Assembly (NCBI GenBank): GCA_039707655.1
Contig: CM077666.1
Coordinates: 399,733,886 to 399,797,885, forward strand
Source of the DNA: Elymus sibiricus
Taxonomy: Eukaryota; Streptophyta; Magnoliopsida; Poales; Poaceae
Direction: 5' to 3'
Length of the DNA: 64,000 bases
The notes below the pieces were generated by a model. That model ran no database searches. It was not told the DNA's origin and saw nothing but the letters and a program-made list of their open reading frames with translations. Position numbers and translations under genes: made by a program. Below, piece after piece: positions 12,320 through 24,743 of this stretch (position 1 is the first letter of the stretch; each line of letters begins with the position of its first letter).

Positions 12320-14665
12320 ATATGTGTGGCACTGCATTTGGTCACATTGGAGAAACCCGTATGGAGAAATTCCATTATGATGGATTTTGAAGATATTTGA
12401 TTATGAATCATCTGACACTTGCAACTTTCGTCCGAAAAGTGAAGTGACTGAAATACCGTTCACAGGCCATGAGGAACGAGCAACAAACTTATTGGTGATC
12501 ATACATTATGATGTGTGTAGTCCGATAAATGTTGTTGCTAGTAGTGGATTTGTCTATCTTCAGAAATGACTCAAGTAGATATATGGATATTTACTTGATG
12601 AGATGTAAGTCTTGATCTTTTGAAATCATTCATAAGGTTTTCAAAAATGAAGTAGAAATTATTGTAACAAGAAAATTATGTTTCTGCAAACTAGATTGCG
12701 GAAAGGAATATTTGAGTTACAAGTTTAGCGAATGTCTGATGAGTTGTGAAAAGAGTTTCATAACTTACACCTCCCGGAACACCACTGTGAGTGGAATGCC
12801 CGTGAAGATGTAATCAAACCATTTATGACATGGTAAGATCAAAGATGACATAAATCAATTTGCCATTATCCCTTTTAAAGTAATGCTTTAGTGACTGCGG
12901 CTTTTACACTGAAAAGAGCGCCATCAGATCTGTTGAAATGACTCCATGGTATGGTACACCCAACCATGTTACATCTTTTCTTAATATTTGGAATATGGGG
13001 TTTGTGTAAAATATTTACAAACCTATTCCAAATTAGACAAGTGCTACTTTGTAGGTTATCCCAAATTATTGGGTATTCCTCCCTCACTATACCGAGACAA
13101 AAGTTTGCCACAAAGAACGGTATGATTTTGAAGAAAAATGTTTCTTGCAAAAAGGTGAGTGGGAGGATAGCACAACTCGATGAGATAACAGTATCTTCGT
13201 CATCAGGCCAAGGGAAAGAAACCTTGGAAGTGATTCCAGAGTTTCCTATCGCGACTGATACGGAAGCCTCTACATAAGATGTATGGACTTCGGTCGAACT
13301 TGCAACTGAACCACGTAGGCAAAACTCATGCAAACCTCTCAGGTGCGCATACGAGATATTGTTGCTAGACAACAGTATACCTATGATACACAAGGAAGCG
13401 TTGATGGGCCTTGACTCCGGAATTGGCTAAATGCCAATATAATCCGAGATAGTTTCCATACAAATGATTCAAGATTATATCTTGATACCCCTTTCGGAAG
13501 ACTTAGAGTCTAACGAATATTAATGGAGCTATAATCTAATATGGATTAAAATGTTTTATCCATAAAGCTCGACTTGTTGCTTATAACAAATTCAAGGAAT
13601 TGACTACGGCGAGATTGTCTCTCCGTAGCGATGCTTAAAGTCGGTTCGGGTTAAACTAGCAATTGATACATATTTGAATCATGAGATATGATACATGGAT
13701 GCCAAAAGGATTTCCATGAAATGGAAATGCTACCTAGGACTTGCATGTGATACAGTCCAAGGTGTTTTGTCATTCCAGAGGATCCTAGTGAGTATGCAAA
13801 CTTCAGAGTTCCAGCGATGGACAGAAGAGAGCAAAATGGAGTTGGAATCTTTGTTTTTGATGAAACAGTCAAAAGAGTTTGATTTCATCAATGGATAACG
13901 AAGATGCTTGTGGTTACAAGAAAGTAAGTGGGAGCATAATAATATTTCTAAAAACTTTGTGTGCTTGACACATTGTTAATTGGAAATAATATAAATTTCT
14001 TGACACGAATTAGGACTTCATTGAAAATTGTTTTTCCATGAAGTGCTTAGGCTAGGTAGCCTCGATATTAGGCATATTTATGTACGAGATAGAATTGCCT
14101 GATAGTGCTAAGCCTAAATACATATTGACAAGATGTTAAAACAGTTTAACATTAAAACGCCAAGGAGTGAATCTTGCCGAAGTCACATGGAAAGAGTTTT
14201 GCAAGACTCGGTGTTCCAAAACACCGATGAGCGAAATACATGATGGAGATTCCATATACTTTTGTGTTTGGATTAATCATGTTTTCCATGGTATGTAAAA
14301 CAACCAGATATGTCCGATACTCCCAAGCAGTTGCGAGTATAGATACCAAAGTGATCAAAGTACTGATCATGGGACAACAGTGAAAGATGTCATTGAGTAC
14401 TGGAGTAGCACTGATGACATGTTTTCTCGCAAGCGTAGATTATGAAGAGTTCATTGTAAAAGGTTACATCAATACAGTCTTCATCAATGCTCCATGCGAT
14501 TTTTGATTTAAGTTAAGGGTTTTGTGTAAAACACGATATGGTGGCACGGTAGTTGGAAATTGTTCCAAACAGGTTACTGTGGCGAATTCTATAACAAAGG
14601 CTAAGTATGTTGACGCTTTGGAAGCGACAAATAAGATGTTGAATCATATAGTTCATTCATGAACT
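12320..14665 (+). pseudogene. Decayed copia polyprotein (integrase, reverse transcriptase, RNase H)
   Basis: Order along the element is integrase then reverse transcriptase then RNase H, as in copia. Integrase-like sequence is at 12387-12569 (contains GHEERATNLL and HYDVCSPINVVASSGF). The linker with AAFTLKRAP and KNGMILKK segments lies around 12895-13277. Reverse-transcriptase debris runs from about 13690 to 14400 (SGS and LLIGNNINF-like fragments). An RNase H tail ends near 14659 with SITKAKYVDALEATNK. Many stops and frameshifts interrupt every domain. The same 60-codon integrase frame ends at the same stop in element E, so the damage predates at least one round of copying. Confidence 0.8.
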
Positions 14666-14970
14666 TAGTATGGTTCCAAGATGGCTTTGGTCAATGGGAC
14701 ACTATTGCAGATAGTTGCTCCATAGCTCAGTCTGAGGAATCAAGGTTCGACCAGTGATTCACATATATACAAAGCCAAGTCCACACAAAATATGAATTTT
14801 GTGAAAGCGTGAAAACGCGAGGAGATGCAAAGATACACACGGAACTGAAGTTGTCAGATCAGTTGGACATCAGGCTATACCACAAGCGAAGCATATTTTA
14901 CACCGGTATGCCTTAGGTGTAAAGTGCTTTAGCATTGACTAGATTATTGACTCTAGTGCAAGTGAGAGTC

Positions 14971-16388
14971 AGTAGGAGATATGCCCTAGAGGCAATAATA
15001 AATGTTATTATTTATCTCCATGTTCCTAATTAGGTTTATATTCCGTGCTATAACTGCTATGGTTCTTGAGTCTGCAATAACCACGAGGCTCGGAGGAAGA
15101 CTCATATGCACGTGTGGAATAATAAACGGTAAAATGTATTCCTAGTCGGGCCTCTAAGACTAGCTCAAGTGTTGCATGATGGTTCTGTTTTCCTGATCAT
15201 GGGCATGACTATGCCGGCAATTTTGAGGGCACAATGTTAGGAGAACACTTGTGTTGAATCGACCCAATTGATGTTATGCTATGAGATACATTCGTCACAA
15301 GTTAATGGTTAATAACATAGAGAAAGTTTACGTTTGCATAATTCCTCAGACCATGAGAGTATCGAGTTTCTTCATGCTTGATTCATGAACTTTGGGGTTT
15401 GTTAAACATCATCCGTAACTCGGTAGCTATTACGGCGGCTTACGGGTTCATGGGAAAGTATGTCAAGGGACTTGATAGCTCAATATTGGGATTTGCTCCT
15501 CTGACGATGGAGAGATATCTCTGGGCCCTCTCAGTGTTACGGTATCCATCATCGTCTGGCCAGACACAGTGTGATTTGATCATAGGGATGCCGGAACACG
15601 GGAACGAGAAAAGAGAACAAACCCGGTAACGAGGTAACTGGCATTGTGGACAAGTGTTGATCCACGGGGATGCCAATAAATCTCACCTCGGGAGTTTGTA
15701 ACATATCGCGAAGCAACAGGAATAGCACACGGTAACTGGAGGTTCACTCGAATATTTATTCGTGTGGGTATAGGGGTCAATATGGGTGTCCACGGCTCCG
15801 ATGTTGATCATTGATCGGAAAATGTTCCGGGTCATGTCTATACTTCATCGAACCTATAGGGTCACACGCTTAAGGGTCATCTATCTGCTGAATACTAGAC
15901 AGGTAGTCCAAGAGAAAGTCACCGGAAAAGTTTCGGAGACAACGGAAACGTTCCGGAGAGAACACCGGAATAGTTTCGGTAAAACTGAAAAGTTGTTTTG
16001 GAGTATACCATTAAGTCAAATTGGTTTCGGCACACGCCTGGAAATTCTTGGACGGTGCCAGAATTGTTCTGGGAACTTCTGGGAATTTTCGGAGAAAAAA
16101 CCCAAAAATGTTCCGGAGCTGCCGGAACCGCTTTGGTTGCTTTTCGCAGATGAAAATCACTAATCCGGAATTGTTTCGGAACGCGTCCAAAATTATTTTA
16201 GTGGGTACTGGAATTATTCTAATACCTACAGAAATATTTTCGGATTTAACGATCGCGGAAAAATGTTTTCGTGAATAGTGAAAAGCACTTTTTGGTGGCT
16301 TCTTGGAGAAGCCACCTTGAGTGCCTTTTGGTATTTTCCCCTATTGGCTTCTTGGAGAAGCCACCCTTGGGCTTGGCCTATAAATAGG
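14971..16388 (+). repeat. 3' LTR of element C, first segment
   Basis: It follows a short purine stretch AGTGAGAGTC and begins AGTAGGAGATATGCCC, the usual TG being altered to AG. It is interrupted after ATAGG (16384-16388) by solo LTR D and resumes at 17987, ending at 18543. Confidence 0.85.
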
Positions 16389-17981
16389 TGTGGGATCAAG
16401 GAGATAGGTCTATAGGGGGGTGAATAGACACTTAACCAGCCAAAGTTGCAAATTTTAATTCTCTTGGAACTTAGGCAGATTTTGGCACTAGTTAAAATCA
16501 CTCCAATACTTTCTACACATGCATATCTAGAGATTGAGCAGCGGAAATAGTAAAGCATGCAAGAGTACGGAAAGTAAAGGGGGTAGACTATGGAAGATCA
16601 AACGCAATGAAGACACGGTTGTTTTTGGCATGGTTTCGATAGGTGGTGCTATCGTACGTCCACGTTGATGGAGACTTCAACCCACGAAGGGTAACGGCTG
16701 CGCGAGTCCACGGAGGGCTCCACCCACGAAGGGTCCACGAAGAAGCAACCTTGCCTATTCCACCATGGCTTATGTCCACGAAGGACTAGCCTCACTCGAG
16801 GTAGATCTTCACGAAGTAGGTGATCTCCTTGCCCTTACAAACTTCTTGGTTCAACTCCACATCATGTTGGAGGCTCCCGGGTGACACCTAACCAATCTAG
16901 GAGACACCACTCTCCAAAAGGTAATAGACGGTGTGTTGTTGATGAACTCCTTGCTCTTGTGCTTCAAATGATAGTCTTCCCAGCACTCAAACAACTCCTC
17001 ACATATTTGGCTATGGTGGAAGAAGGATTTGAGTGGAAAGCAACTTGGGAAAGGCTAGAGATCAAGTTTCAAATGGTAGGAGTGGAATATCTTGATCTCA
17101 ACACATGAGTAGGTGGTTCTCTCTCAGAAAATGTATGGTGGAAGTGTAGGCACGTTCTGATGGCTCTCTCAATTGAGAAAGAGGTGGTGGAGGGGTATAT
17201 ATAGCCTCCACACAAAATCCAACCGTTACACACTTTTGACCCAACTCGGTGGCACCGAAACAATCATCTCGGTAGCACCGAACTGTGTAAAAGATATGAA
17301 CATTAGGAATCTCAGAGGGACCGATACGAACAACTCGGATGGACCGAAGTGCAATGGCTTAGGGCAAACCTCATCTCGGTGGCACCGATTGCATCAACTC
17401 GGTAGGACCGAAGTGAAGCAATAAGGCAATAGAGAGTTGGCAAGCCATCTCGGTGAGACCGATTTGCATAACTCGGTGAGACCGAAGTGAGTGCAAACGA
17501 TTACAGAGAGTTGGCAAGACCATCTCGGTGGGGCCGAGATCCATTTCGGTGGATCCGATTTGTTAGGGTTTTGGCAGTGGCTATGTCTTGGATGAACTCG
17601 GTGGGGCCGGATAGGAAATTTCGGTGGGGCCGAGTTGGAATGTAGGTTTAGGACATATTTGGGTAGAGAGAGTGGTTGAGGGTTTAGGAGTACTGTCACT
17701 AAGCACTTGAGCAAAAAGACCATTAAGCAACACCTCATCCCCTTTTAATAGTATTGGCTTTCCTATGGACTCAATGTGATCTTGGATCACTAAACCAAAA
17801 ATGTAGAGTCTTGAACTTTTGCCAATCCTTGTCCTTAGCATTTTGAAGGGGTTCCACATCCTCTTGTCCCTGCCACGCCATTGTTGAACTTGTCTGAAAT
17901 TCACTAGATAAAAGCATTAGTCCAACAACATGTATGTTGGCATAAATTACCAAAACCACCAAGGGAGCAAATGTTCTTTCA
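16389..17981 (+). mobile_element. Solo LTR D
   Basis: A 1593-bp insertion that begins TGTGGGATCAAGG, ends TGTTCTTTCA, and is flanked by an exact 5-bp repeat, ATAGG, at 16384-16388 and 17982-17986. TG...CA ends, the 5-bp TSD, the size and the lack of coding sequence fit a solo LTR left by recombination between two LTRs. It contains a block of short imperfect palindromes (separate entry). I do not assign a family; strand is arbitrary. Confidence 0.75.
17244..17636. repeat. Array of about twelve imperfect palindromes in solo LTR D
   Basis: Repeated 14-16 bp units of the form CTCGGTGGCACCGA, with variable centre (AGC, GAG, GGG), recur through about 390 bp, often in pairs about 20 bp apart. TCGGTG and CACCGA are inverted complements. 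Confidence 0.75.
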
Positions 17982-18548
17982 ATAGGGGTGGAGGGGGCTG
18001 CCCAAACACACTCACTCTCTCATGCACAATGCCATGCAATGATCTGGCTTATTCTCTCCCTCCCACGAAAAGAGTTTCGTACAGCCGAAAGGCTGTCTGG
18101 GTTCCGGTGGGAACTAGTTCTGGATGGCAAAGCCCTGCCGGATAGATGACACCGTTTGTGTGCAACCCCGTAGAGAGGTCATAGGTTCGATCTTTTTGCC
18201 CGAGGGGCTGTTCGAGGGTGCCTCCCGAAGGGCTGTCCGAGTGACCGTCCGAGTTTAGAGGGTCATCCCGAAGGGCTGTCCGTGACACCGTTCGGGGGAC
18301 TGTCCGACCGCCTCCCGAAGGGTGTCCGAGGGACTGTCCGAGGGCAGACGAGGGAGTACATCCTCGCGGTTGGGAGGTTGTAAATCCTAGCTACGGGGAT
18401 CTGCACCGACGATCTACATCGACTCTACTTCCGCTGCGCTACGAGTCGGTAACGATTAGATCAAACCCTGTATGCATCTCCATAGTGTTCCTGGGCGTGC
18501 TCGCAGTTCCGGAAATTTTTGTTTTCTGCTGCATTCCCCTACACTTAA

Positions 18549-19298
18549 TTCTACATATTATTATCCAATGATTTGTGGCCATCCTATGATGTTTGAGTAG
18601 ATTCGTTTTGTCCTATGGGTTGATTGATGATCGTGATTGGTTTGAGTTGTATGTTTTATTTTGGTACTGTCCTATGGTGCCCTCCATGTCGCGCAAGCGT
18701 GAGGGATTCCCGCTGTAGGGTTTTCAATACGTTCATAATTCTCTTATAGTGGGCGGCTAGAGTGACAAAAGCTTACACCCGAGTAAGGGGGTTGTTGCGT
18801 ATGGGAGTAAAGAGGACTTGTTACTTAATGCTATGGTTGGGTTTTACCTTAATGATCTTTGGTAGTTGTGGATGCTTGCTAGAGTTCCAATCATTAGTGC
18901 ATATGATCCAAGTACGGAAAGTATGTTAGCTCATGCCTCTCCCTCATATAAAATTGCAATAATGATTACCGGTCTAGTTATCGATTGCCTATGGACAAAT
19001 CTTTCTCTTGTGTTACAAAAGCTATCTACTAAACAACTAACTTCTATTATCTTGCAAATTACTCGTAGTTTTATTTCCACTTAGTACTTCTAGTTTTATT
19101 CTTACAAACCAATCCTATCACCTACAAAATAGTTTCATACTTGTTCTAGGTAAAGCGAACGTTAAGCGTGCGTAGAGTTGTATCGGTGGTCGATAAAACT
19201 TGAAGGGAATATTAATTCTACCTTTAGCTCCTCGTTGGGTTTGACACTCTTATTTATTGAAAAAGCTACAATTGATCCCCTATACTTGTGGGTTATCA
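18549..19298 (+). repeat. 3' LTR of element B, second segment
   Basis: It continues from 7782 after the second CTTAA copy and ends GGGTTATCA, matching the end of the 5' LTR at 2466. TSD TGCTC follows at 19299-19303. Confidence 0.9.
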
Positions 19299-19303
19299 TG
19301 CTC

Positions 19304-20698
19304 ACGAGGCATCACGGCGCGGCCTGGGGGGGGGGCGTGTGCTGTTGCCTTGTGGGCCCCTCGTAACTCCTTTTTGCGTGATTCCAATGCTGAAAATCCT
19401 ATAAATAGAGAAACCCCCAGAAATAAACCTAGAACTTTGACGCCGCCACTGCAAGCCTCTGTACCGAAGAAATACCATCTGGAGCCCTGTTCCGGCACCC
19501 TGCCGGAGGGGGGAATCATCACCGGAGGCCATCTTCATCATCCCGGCGGTCTCCATGACGAGGAGGGAGTAGTTCACCCTCGGGGCTGAGGGTATGTACT
19601 AGTAGCTATGTGTTTGAGATCTCTCTCTCTCGTGTTCTTGATTTGGCACGATCTTGATGTACCGCGAGCTTTGTTAATATAGTTGGATCATATGGTGTTT
19701 CTTCCCTCTCTATCTTCTTGTGATGAATTGAGTCATTCCCTTTGAGGTTTCGTTATTGTCGGATTGAATATTTCAGATTTGAGAACACTTGATGTATGTC
19801 TTGCATGTGGATACCCATGGTGACAATAGGGTATTCTATTGAGGCACTTGATGTATGTTTTGGTAATCAACTTGCGGATTCCCGATGTGACATTGGGGTA
19901 ATCTAGGCATATGGGTTGGTACATGTTTTCATCTTCTTTTCTCCGATAGAAACTTTGGGGTACTCTTTGAAGTTCTTTGTGTGGATTGAATATTATGAAT
20001 CTGAAGTTGTTTTGATGCATGTTGAATAATCAAATCACGGATACTTGTGGTGACATTGGAGTATCTAGGTGACATTAGAGTTGGTTGATGCGTATCATAT
20101 GGTGTTATTTTAGTACGAACTCTAGGGCTGTTTGTGACACTTAAAGCGATGGCTCAATAGATTGATCGGAACGGATAACTTTGAGGTGGTTTCGTACCCT
20201 ACAACAATTTCTTTCTTATGTTCTCCGCTAATAGGATCTTTGGAGTGATTCTTTGTCGCACATTGAGGGATTGTTATATGATTCAATTATGTTAGCACTG
20301 TTGAGAGATTGCACTAGTGAAAGTATGAACCCTAGGCCTTGTTTTCAAGCATTGCAATACCGTTTGTGCTCCGTTTTATCACTTGCTACCTTGCTATTTT
20401 TATATTTTCAGATTACAAAAACATATATCTACTATCCATACTACACTTGTATCACCATATCTTCGCCGAACTAGTGCACCTATACAATTAACCATTGTAT
20501 TGGGTGTGTTGGAGACACAAGAGATTTCTTGTATTTGATTGCAGGGTTGTTTGAGAGAGACCATCTTCATCCTACGCCTCCCATGGATTGATAAACCTTA
20601 GGTCATCCACTTGAGGGAAATTTGCTACTGTCCTACAAAACTCTGCACTTGGAGGCCCAACAACGTCTACAAGAATAAAAGTTGCGTAGTAGACATCA
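19304..20698 (+). repeat. 5' LTR of element A, second segment
   Basis: It matches 23237-24628 of the 3' LTR. A TATA motif is at 19400-19407. The LTR ends GTAGACATCA at 20698. Confidence 0.9.
19400..19407 (+). promoter_or_regulatory. TATA box of the element A LTR
   Basis: TATAAATA within the 5' LTR. The equivalent in the 3' LTR is at 23330-23337, and the reversed solo LTR has lost it at the corresponding place. Confidence 0.6.
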
Positions 20699-22988
20699 AG
20701 CTCTGTTATGTCCTGCATTTTTGTGAATTGTCAGAACATGATAAAAATCTGAAATTTTTACACAGTAAGCATGCATGAGTTCCCTGTAACGTGGTAATTT
20801 TTCAGAATTTTTGGAGTTAGGGAAGTATGAATTTTAAATCCCCTTTTATAGACTGTTCTGTTTTGGCAGATTTCGGTTATAGTTGCATTGTTTGCATATG
20901 TTGCTTGTTTAATATTTCTATTTGTGGATAGGAGTATTAAATATGCAGAGGTATTTAGTATGCAATGTTTAATTATAATTTTATTTATTTGTTACAGTAG
21001 AGAATGTTAAGGTTTTGAGTTGATTTATACTAACTTATCTCACGAGTTCTTGTTGAGTTTTGTGTGGATGAAGTTTTAAGATTTAGGAGAAGCCATGATA
21101 TGAGAGGAATTAAGGAGACACAAGAGCTCAAGCTTGGGGATGCCCAAGGCACCCCAAGTTAACATTCCAAGAAGTCTCAAGCAACTAAGCTTGGGGATGC
21201 CCGGTAGGCATCCCACCTTTCTTCATCAACAACTATCGGTTAGCCTAAGTTTTTACTTGCTCACATGATATGTGCTATTCTTGGAGTGTCCTTTTATTTT
21301 CATTTTGTTTACTGTTTGAATAAAATTATTAGATCTGAAATCTTTATTTGGAGGGAGTCTTCACATAGCTACTTAATTGTTTGACTACTCATTGATCTTC
21401 ACTTATATCTTTTGGAGTAGTTTGTCATTTACTCTTGTGCTTCACTTATATCCTTTGAGTAAATTGTTGAATGAATTGAATATCATAAATCTGAAATTAT
21501 GTATGTTCCATATGTTTAGTAATATTTCACTTTGGGTTTAGAAAGTAAAATCTATTGAAATTTGGCAATCACAATATTGGTCATACAAGCAATTCATGAA
21601 TGATTAGTATATGGAAGAGAAATTTCACATACAAATATATTATCTTGGACATCTTTTATGACTGTGAATACCCATTAATTATTTTCAAACTTGAGAAAAT
21701 TAGTTGAAGTTGGACAAGGAAGACAACGTAATGAGTTATGTTTGGGTATATTTGCATAGAAGTTATATTGTTATGGATCCTCCAACATGTGGTGCTTGTT
21801 TAGAATCTTTTGCTAGCCAAAATTTCTGTACTAAGCAGGAATACTGCCTGTGCATCCAAAATCCTCGAGCCAAGTTTCTTCCATGAGTGTCCACCATACC
21901 TACCTATATACGGTATTACCCTGCCGTTCCAAGTAAATTTTCATGTGCCACCTCTAATCATTCAAATAAGCATCTGTTTTATGTGCCCGTACCGCTCATG
22001 AAGGGTAGGGGTGGTCAGTATCTTCCATGCTAAGCGGGTTATTCTCAGATGAGTGTTTATTTACTTGTCATTGCACGAGAGAGGCTGGTATTTGGGATGC
22101 CCAGTCCTATGGTCAAAATCAAAATTATATAATGCAACAAACTCCCCCGAAAAGTTGATTGTATGGAGGGCACCCGAGGATTCGGCTAGCCATGGCTTGT
22201 GTTTGAATGGTTGAGGGGGAGTAAACTTTACTTTCCGCTTGGGAACCGCCTATAATGTGTTTAGCATGGAAGATATTGAGAATCCTCGGTCGTGACATTG
22301 ACAGGAAAAGTACACCTCTCAAAATGTATTCATCTCTGTTTTAAGCTATGAGCTCTGGCACCTCTGCAATTCCCTGCTTCCCTCTGCGAAGGGACATTCT
22401 ATTTACTTTTATGCTATTTACTTTCATGTTATTTATTTTTGTTGAGTCAACTTCTTATTCCATCCTATTCTCTAGTTGGCAAGCATCATGTGGTGGGGAT
22501 AGATCCAGGCACATATATCCATTCAAATATATTTGATCATGATTTATTATTGTTGACAGTTATCTCTATGATAAGTAAGTTGGGAGGCGAAACATCAAGC
22601 CCCTATCTTTCTCTGTGTTCGATGGATGCTATTTGTTCAAAAAATATGCTTTGAGTATTAGCAATCATAGAAGACTATATGATAATTGAGTATGTGGAGC
22701 TCTTACTTAGACTTTTTTTGAAGATAAGTTGAATTGCAATTGTTTGGTGACTAAGAACATAGGTTGTTAAGTTTTAAGAGAATGCATTGTTTGAACCATA
22801 ACATGTGAATTGATTGCTACTTTATCATGATGAGTTTTACGAGAAAGAGTTGCTGTTATGATGCTAGGAAAAGTGATTGAAATTATCACTGATCAAACTT
22901 ATGCACTATGCTAGCATTCACACTTAACAAATTATTTCTTTTATCATTTACCTACTCGAGGACGAGCAGGAATTAAGCTTGGGGATGC
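20699..22988 (+). other. Internal region of element A without coding capacity
   Basis: About 2.3 kb with no pol-like ORF. Its start aligns with the middle of element B's internal region (around 4340-4440, CTGAAATTTTTACACAGTA), not with a primer-binding site, so the 5' part of the internal region appears deleted. The end (ACCTACTCGAGGACGAG...AAGCTTGGGGATGC before 22989) matches the end of element B before 7010 and presumably holds the polypurine tract. Confidence 0.7.
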
Positions 22989-24628
22989 TGATATGTCTCC
23001 AACGTATCTATAATTTATGAAGTATTCATGCCATGTTTATAACGATTTTATATGGTTTTGTTATGATTTGATTAGAACTAACCCGGACTGACGCTGTTTT
23101 CAGCAGAACTACCGTGGTGTTGTTTTTTGTGCAGAAATAAAAGTTCTCGGAATTGGACGGAACTTTTTGACAATTTTTTTGGACCAAAAGAGACCCCCAA
23201 AGCTTCGTGGAAGGACCATAAGCCTCACGAGGTGCTCACAAGGCATCACGGCGCGGCCTTGGGGCGTGTGTTGTTGCCTTGTGGGCCCCTCGTAACTCCT
23301 TTTTGCGTGATTCCAACACTGAAAAATCCTATAAATAGAGAAACCCCCAGAAATAAACCTAGAACTTTGACGTCGCCGCCACCGCAAGCCTCTGTACCGA
23401 AGAAATACCATCTGGAGCCCTGTTACAGCACCCTGCCGGAGGGGGGAATCATCACCGGAGGCCATCTTCATCATCCCGGCGGTCTCCATGACGAGGAGGG
23501 AGTAGTTCACCCTCGGGGCTGAGGGTATGTACTAGTAACTATGTGTTTGATCTCTCTCTCTCATGTTCTTGATTTGGCACGATCTTGATGTACCGCGAGC
23601 TTTGTTAATATAGTTGGATCATATGGTGTTTCTTCCCTCTCTATCTTCTTGTGATGAATTGAGTCTTTCCCTTTGAGGTTTCGTTATTGTCGTATTGAAT
23701 ATTTCAGATTTGAGAACACTTGATGTCTGTCTTGCATGTGGATACCCGTGGTGACAATGGGGTATTCTATTGAGTCACTTGATGTATGTTTTGGTAATCA
23801 ACTTGCGGATTCCCGAGGTGACATTGGGGTAATCTAGGCATATGGGTTGGTACACGTTTTCATCTTCTTTTCTCCAATAGAAGTTTGGGGTACTCTTTGA
23901 AGTTCTTTGTGTGGATTGAATATTATGAATCTGAAGTTGTTTTGATGCATGTCGAATAATCAATTCACGGATACTTGTGGTGACATTGGAGTATCTAGGT
24001 GACATTAGAGTTGGTTGATGCGTATCATATGGTGTTATTTTAGTACGAACTCTAGGGCTGTTTGTGACACTTAAAGGAATGGCTCAATAGATTGATCGAA
24101 AAGGATAACTTTGAGGTGGTTTCGTACCCTACAACAATTTCTTTCTTATGTTCTCCGCTAATAAGAACTTTGGAGTGATTCTTTGTCGCACGTTGAGGGA
24201 TTGTTATATGATTCAATTATGTTAGCACTGTTGAGAGATTGCACTAGTGAAAGTATGAACCCTAGGCCTTGTTTTCAAGCATTGCAATACCGTTTGTGCT
24301 CCGTTTTATCACTTGATACCTTGCTGTTTTTATATTTTCAGATTACAAAAACCTATATCTACTATCCATACTATACTTGTATCACCATCTCTTCGCCGAA
24401 CTAGTGCACCTATACAATTTACCATTGTATTGGGTGTGTTGGGGACACAAGAGATTTCTTGTATTTGATTGCAGGGTTGTTTGAGAGAGATCATATTCAT
24501 CCTATGCCTCGCATGGATTGATAAACCTTAGGTCATCCACTTGAGGGAAATTTGCTACTGTCCTACAAAACTCTGCACTTGGAGGCCCAACAACGTCTAC
24601 AAGAATAAAAGTTGCGTAGTAGACATCA
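22989..24628 (+). repeat. 3' LTR of element A
   Basis: Uninterrupted 1640-bp LTR, starting TGATATGTCTCC and ending GACATCA, with TSD ATATG at 24629-24633. Confidence 0.9.
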
Positions 24629-24661
24629 ATATGTCGACCTAGAACTCCTCCTACCGGCCAT
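24629..24661 (-). pseudogene. Coiled-coil protein ORF, first 11 codons (ATG 24659-24661)
   Basis: The 5' end of the ORF continued at 123-692. The reading frame runs from ATG 24661 down to 24629 and resumes exactly at 692 once element A and its duplicated ATATG are removed. The start is the first ATG of the frame and is followed by a basic, serine-rich stretch. A reversed solo LTR begins 83 bp upstream at 24744, so two separate insertions hit this locus, one in the coding sequence and one just upstream. Confidence 0.55.
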
Positions 24662-24743
24662 GGCAGATGCAAGGAACGGCTTAAGAGGAAAGACCTGTTT
24701 TTTTGGTGATGAGGAGAGGAATGTGCAGTAATTTTCAAGTGGG

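Larger units (their letters stand above)
7783..18543 (+). mobile_element. Copia-type LTR retrotransposon C, decayed, split by solo LTR D
   Basis: It starts TGTAGGACATGTGCCC at 7783 and ends TTCCCCTACA at 18543, with an exact TSD CTTAA at 7778-7782 and 18544-18548. The 5' LTR is 7783-9675. The 3' LTR is 14971-16388 plus 17987-18543, with its first base changed (AG instead of TG). The 5' LTR lacks about 80 bp present in the 3' LTR, near 9028. The internal region carries recognisable but heavily broken copia integrase, reverse transcriptase and RNase H segments. A reversed sister copy lies at 55087-63646. Confidence 0.88.
947..19298 (+). mobile_element. LTR retrotransposon B (gypsy-like, tRNA-Asp primed, non-autonomous), split by nested copia element C
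   Basis: B is flanked by an exact 5-bp TSD, TGCTC, at 942-946 and 19299-19303. The 5' LTR is 947-2466 (1520 bp). The 3' LTR is 7010-7782 plus 18549-19298 (1523 bp), so the two match in length. The LTRs begin TGATAC and end GGGTTATCA. The 4.5-kb internal region carries a perfect tRNA-Asp primer-binding site and one degenerate ORF, but I see no protease, reverse transcriptase or integrase motifs. The tRNA-Asp site is shared with Athila-like gypsy elements of grasses. Element C is inserted in the 3' LTR at 7782/7783. Confidence 0.88.
698..24628 (+). mobile_element. LTR retrotransposon A (gypsy-like, non-autonomous), split by nested element B
   Basis: The element starts TGATACGTCTCC at 698 and ends GACATCA at 24628, with TSD ATATG on both sides. 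The 5' LTR is 698-946 plus 19304-20698 (about 1644 bp). The 3' LTR is 22989-24628 (1640 bp). The internal region, 20699-22988, is only about 2.3 kb. It has no clear primer-binding site after the 5' LTR and no ORF with pol motifs, so the copy looks like a deletion derivative mobilised in trans. Its LTR resembles the wheat/barley WHAM-Sabrina-Jeli group from memory; the exact family needs a library comparison. Element B is inserted at 946/947. Confidence 0.85.
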
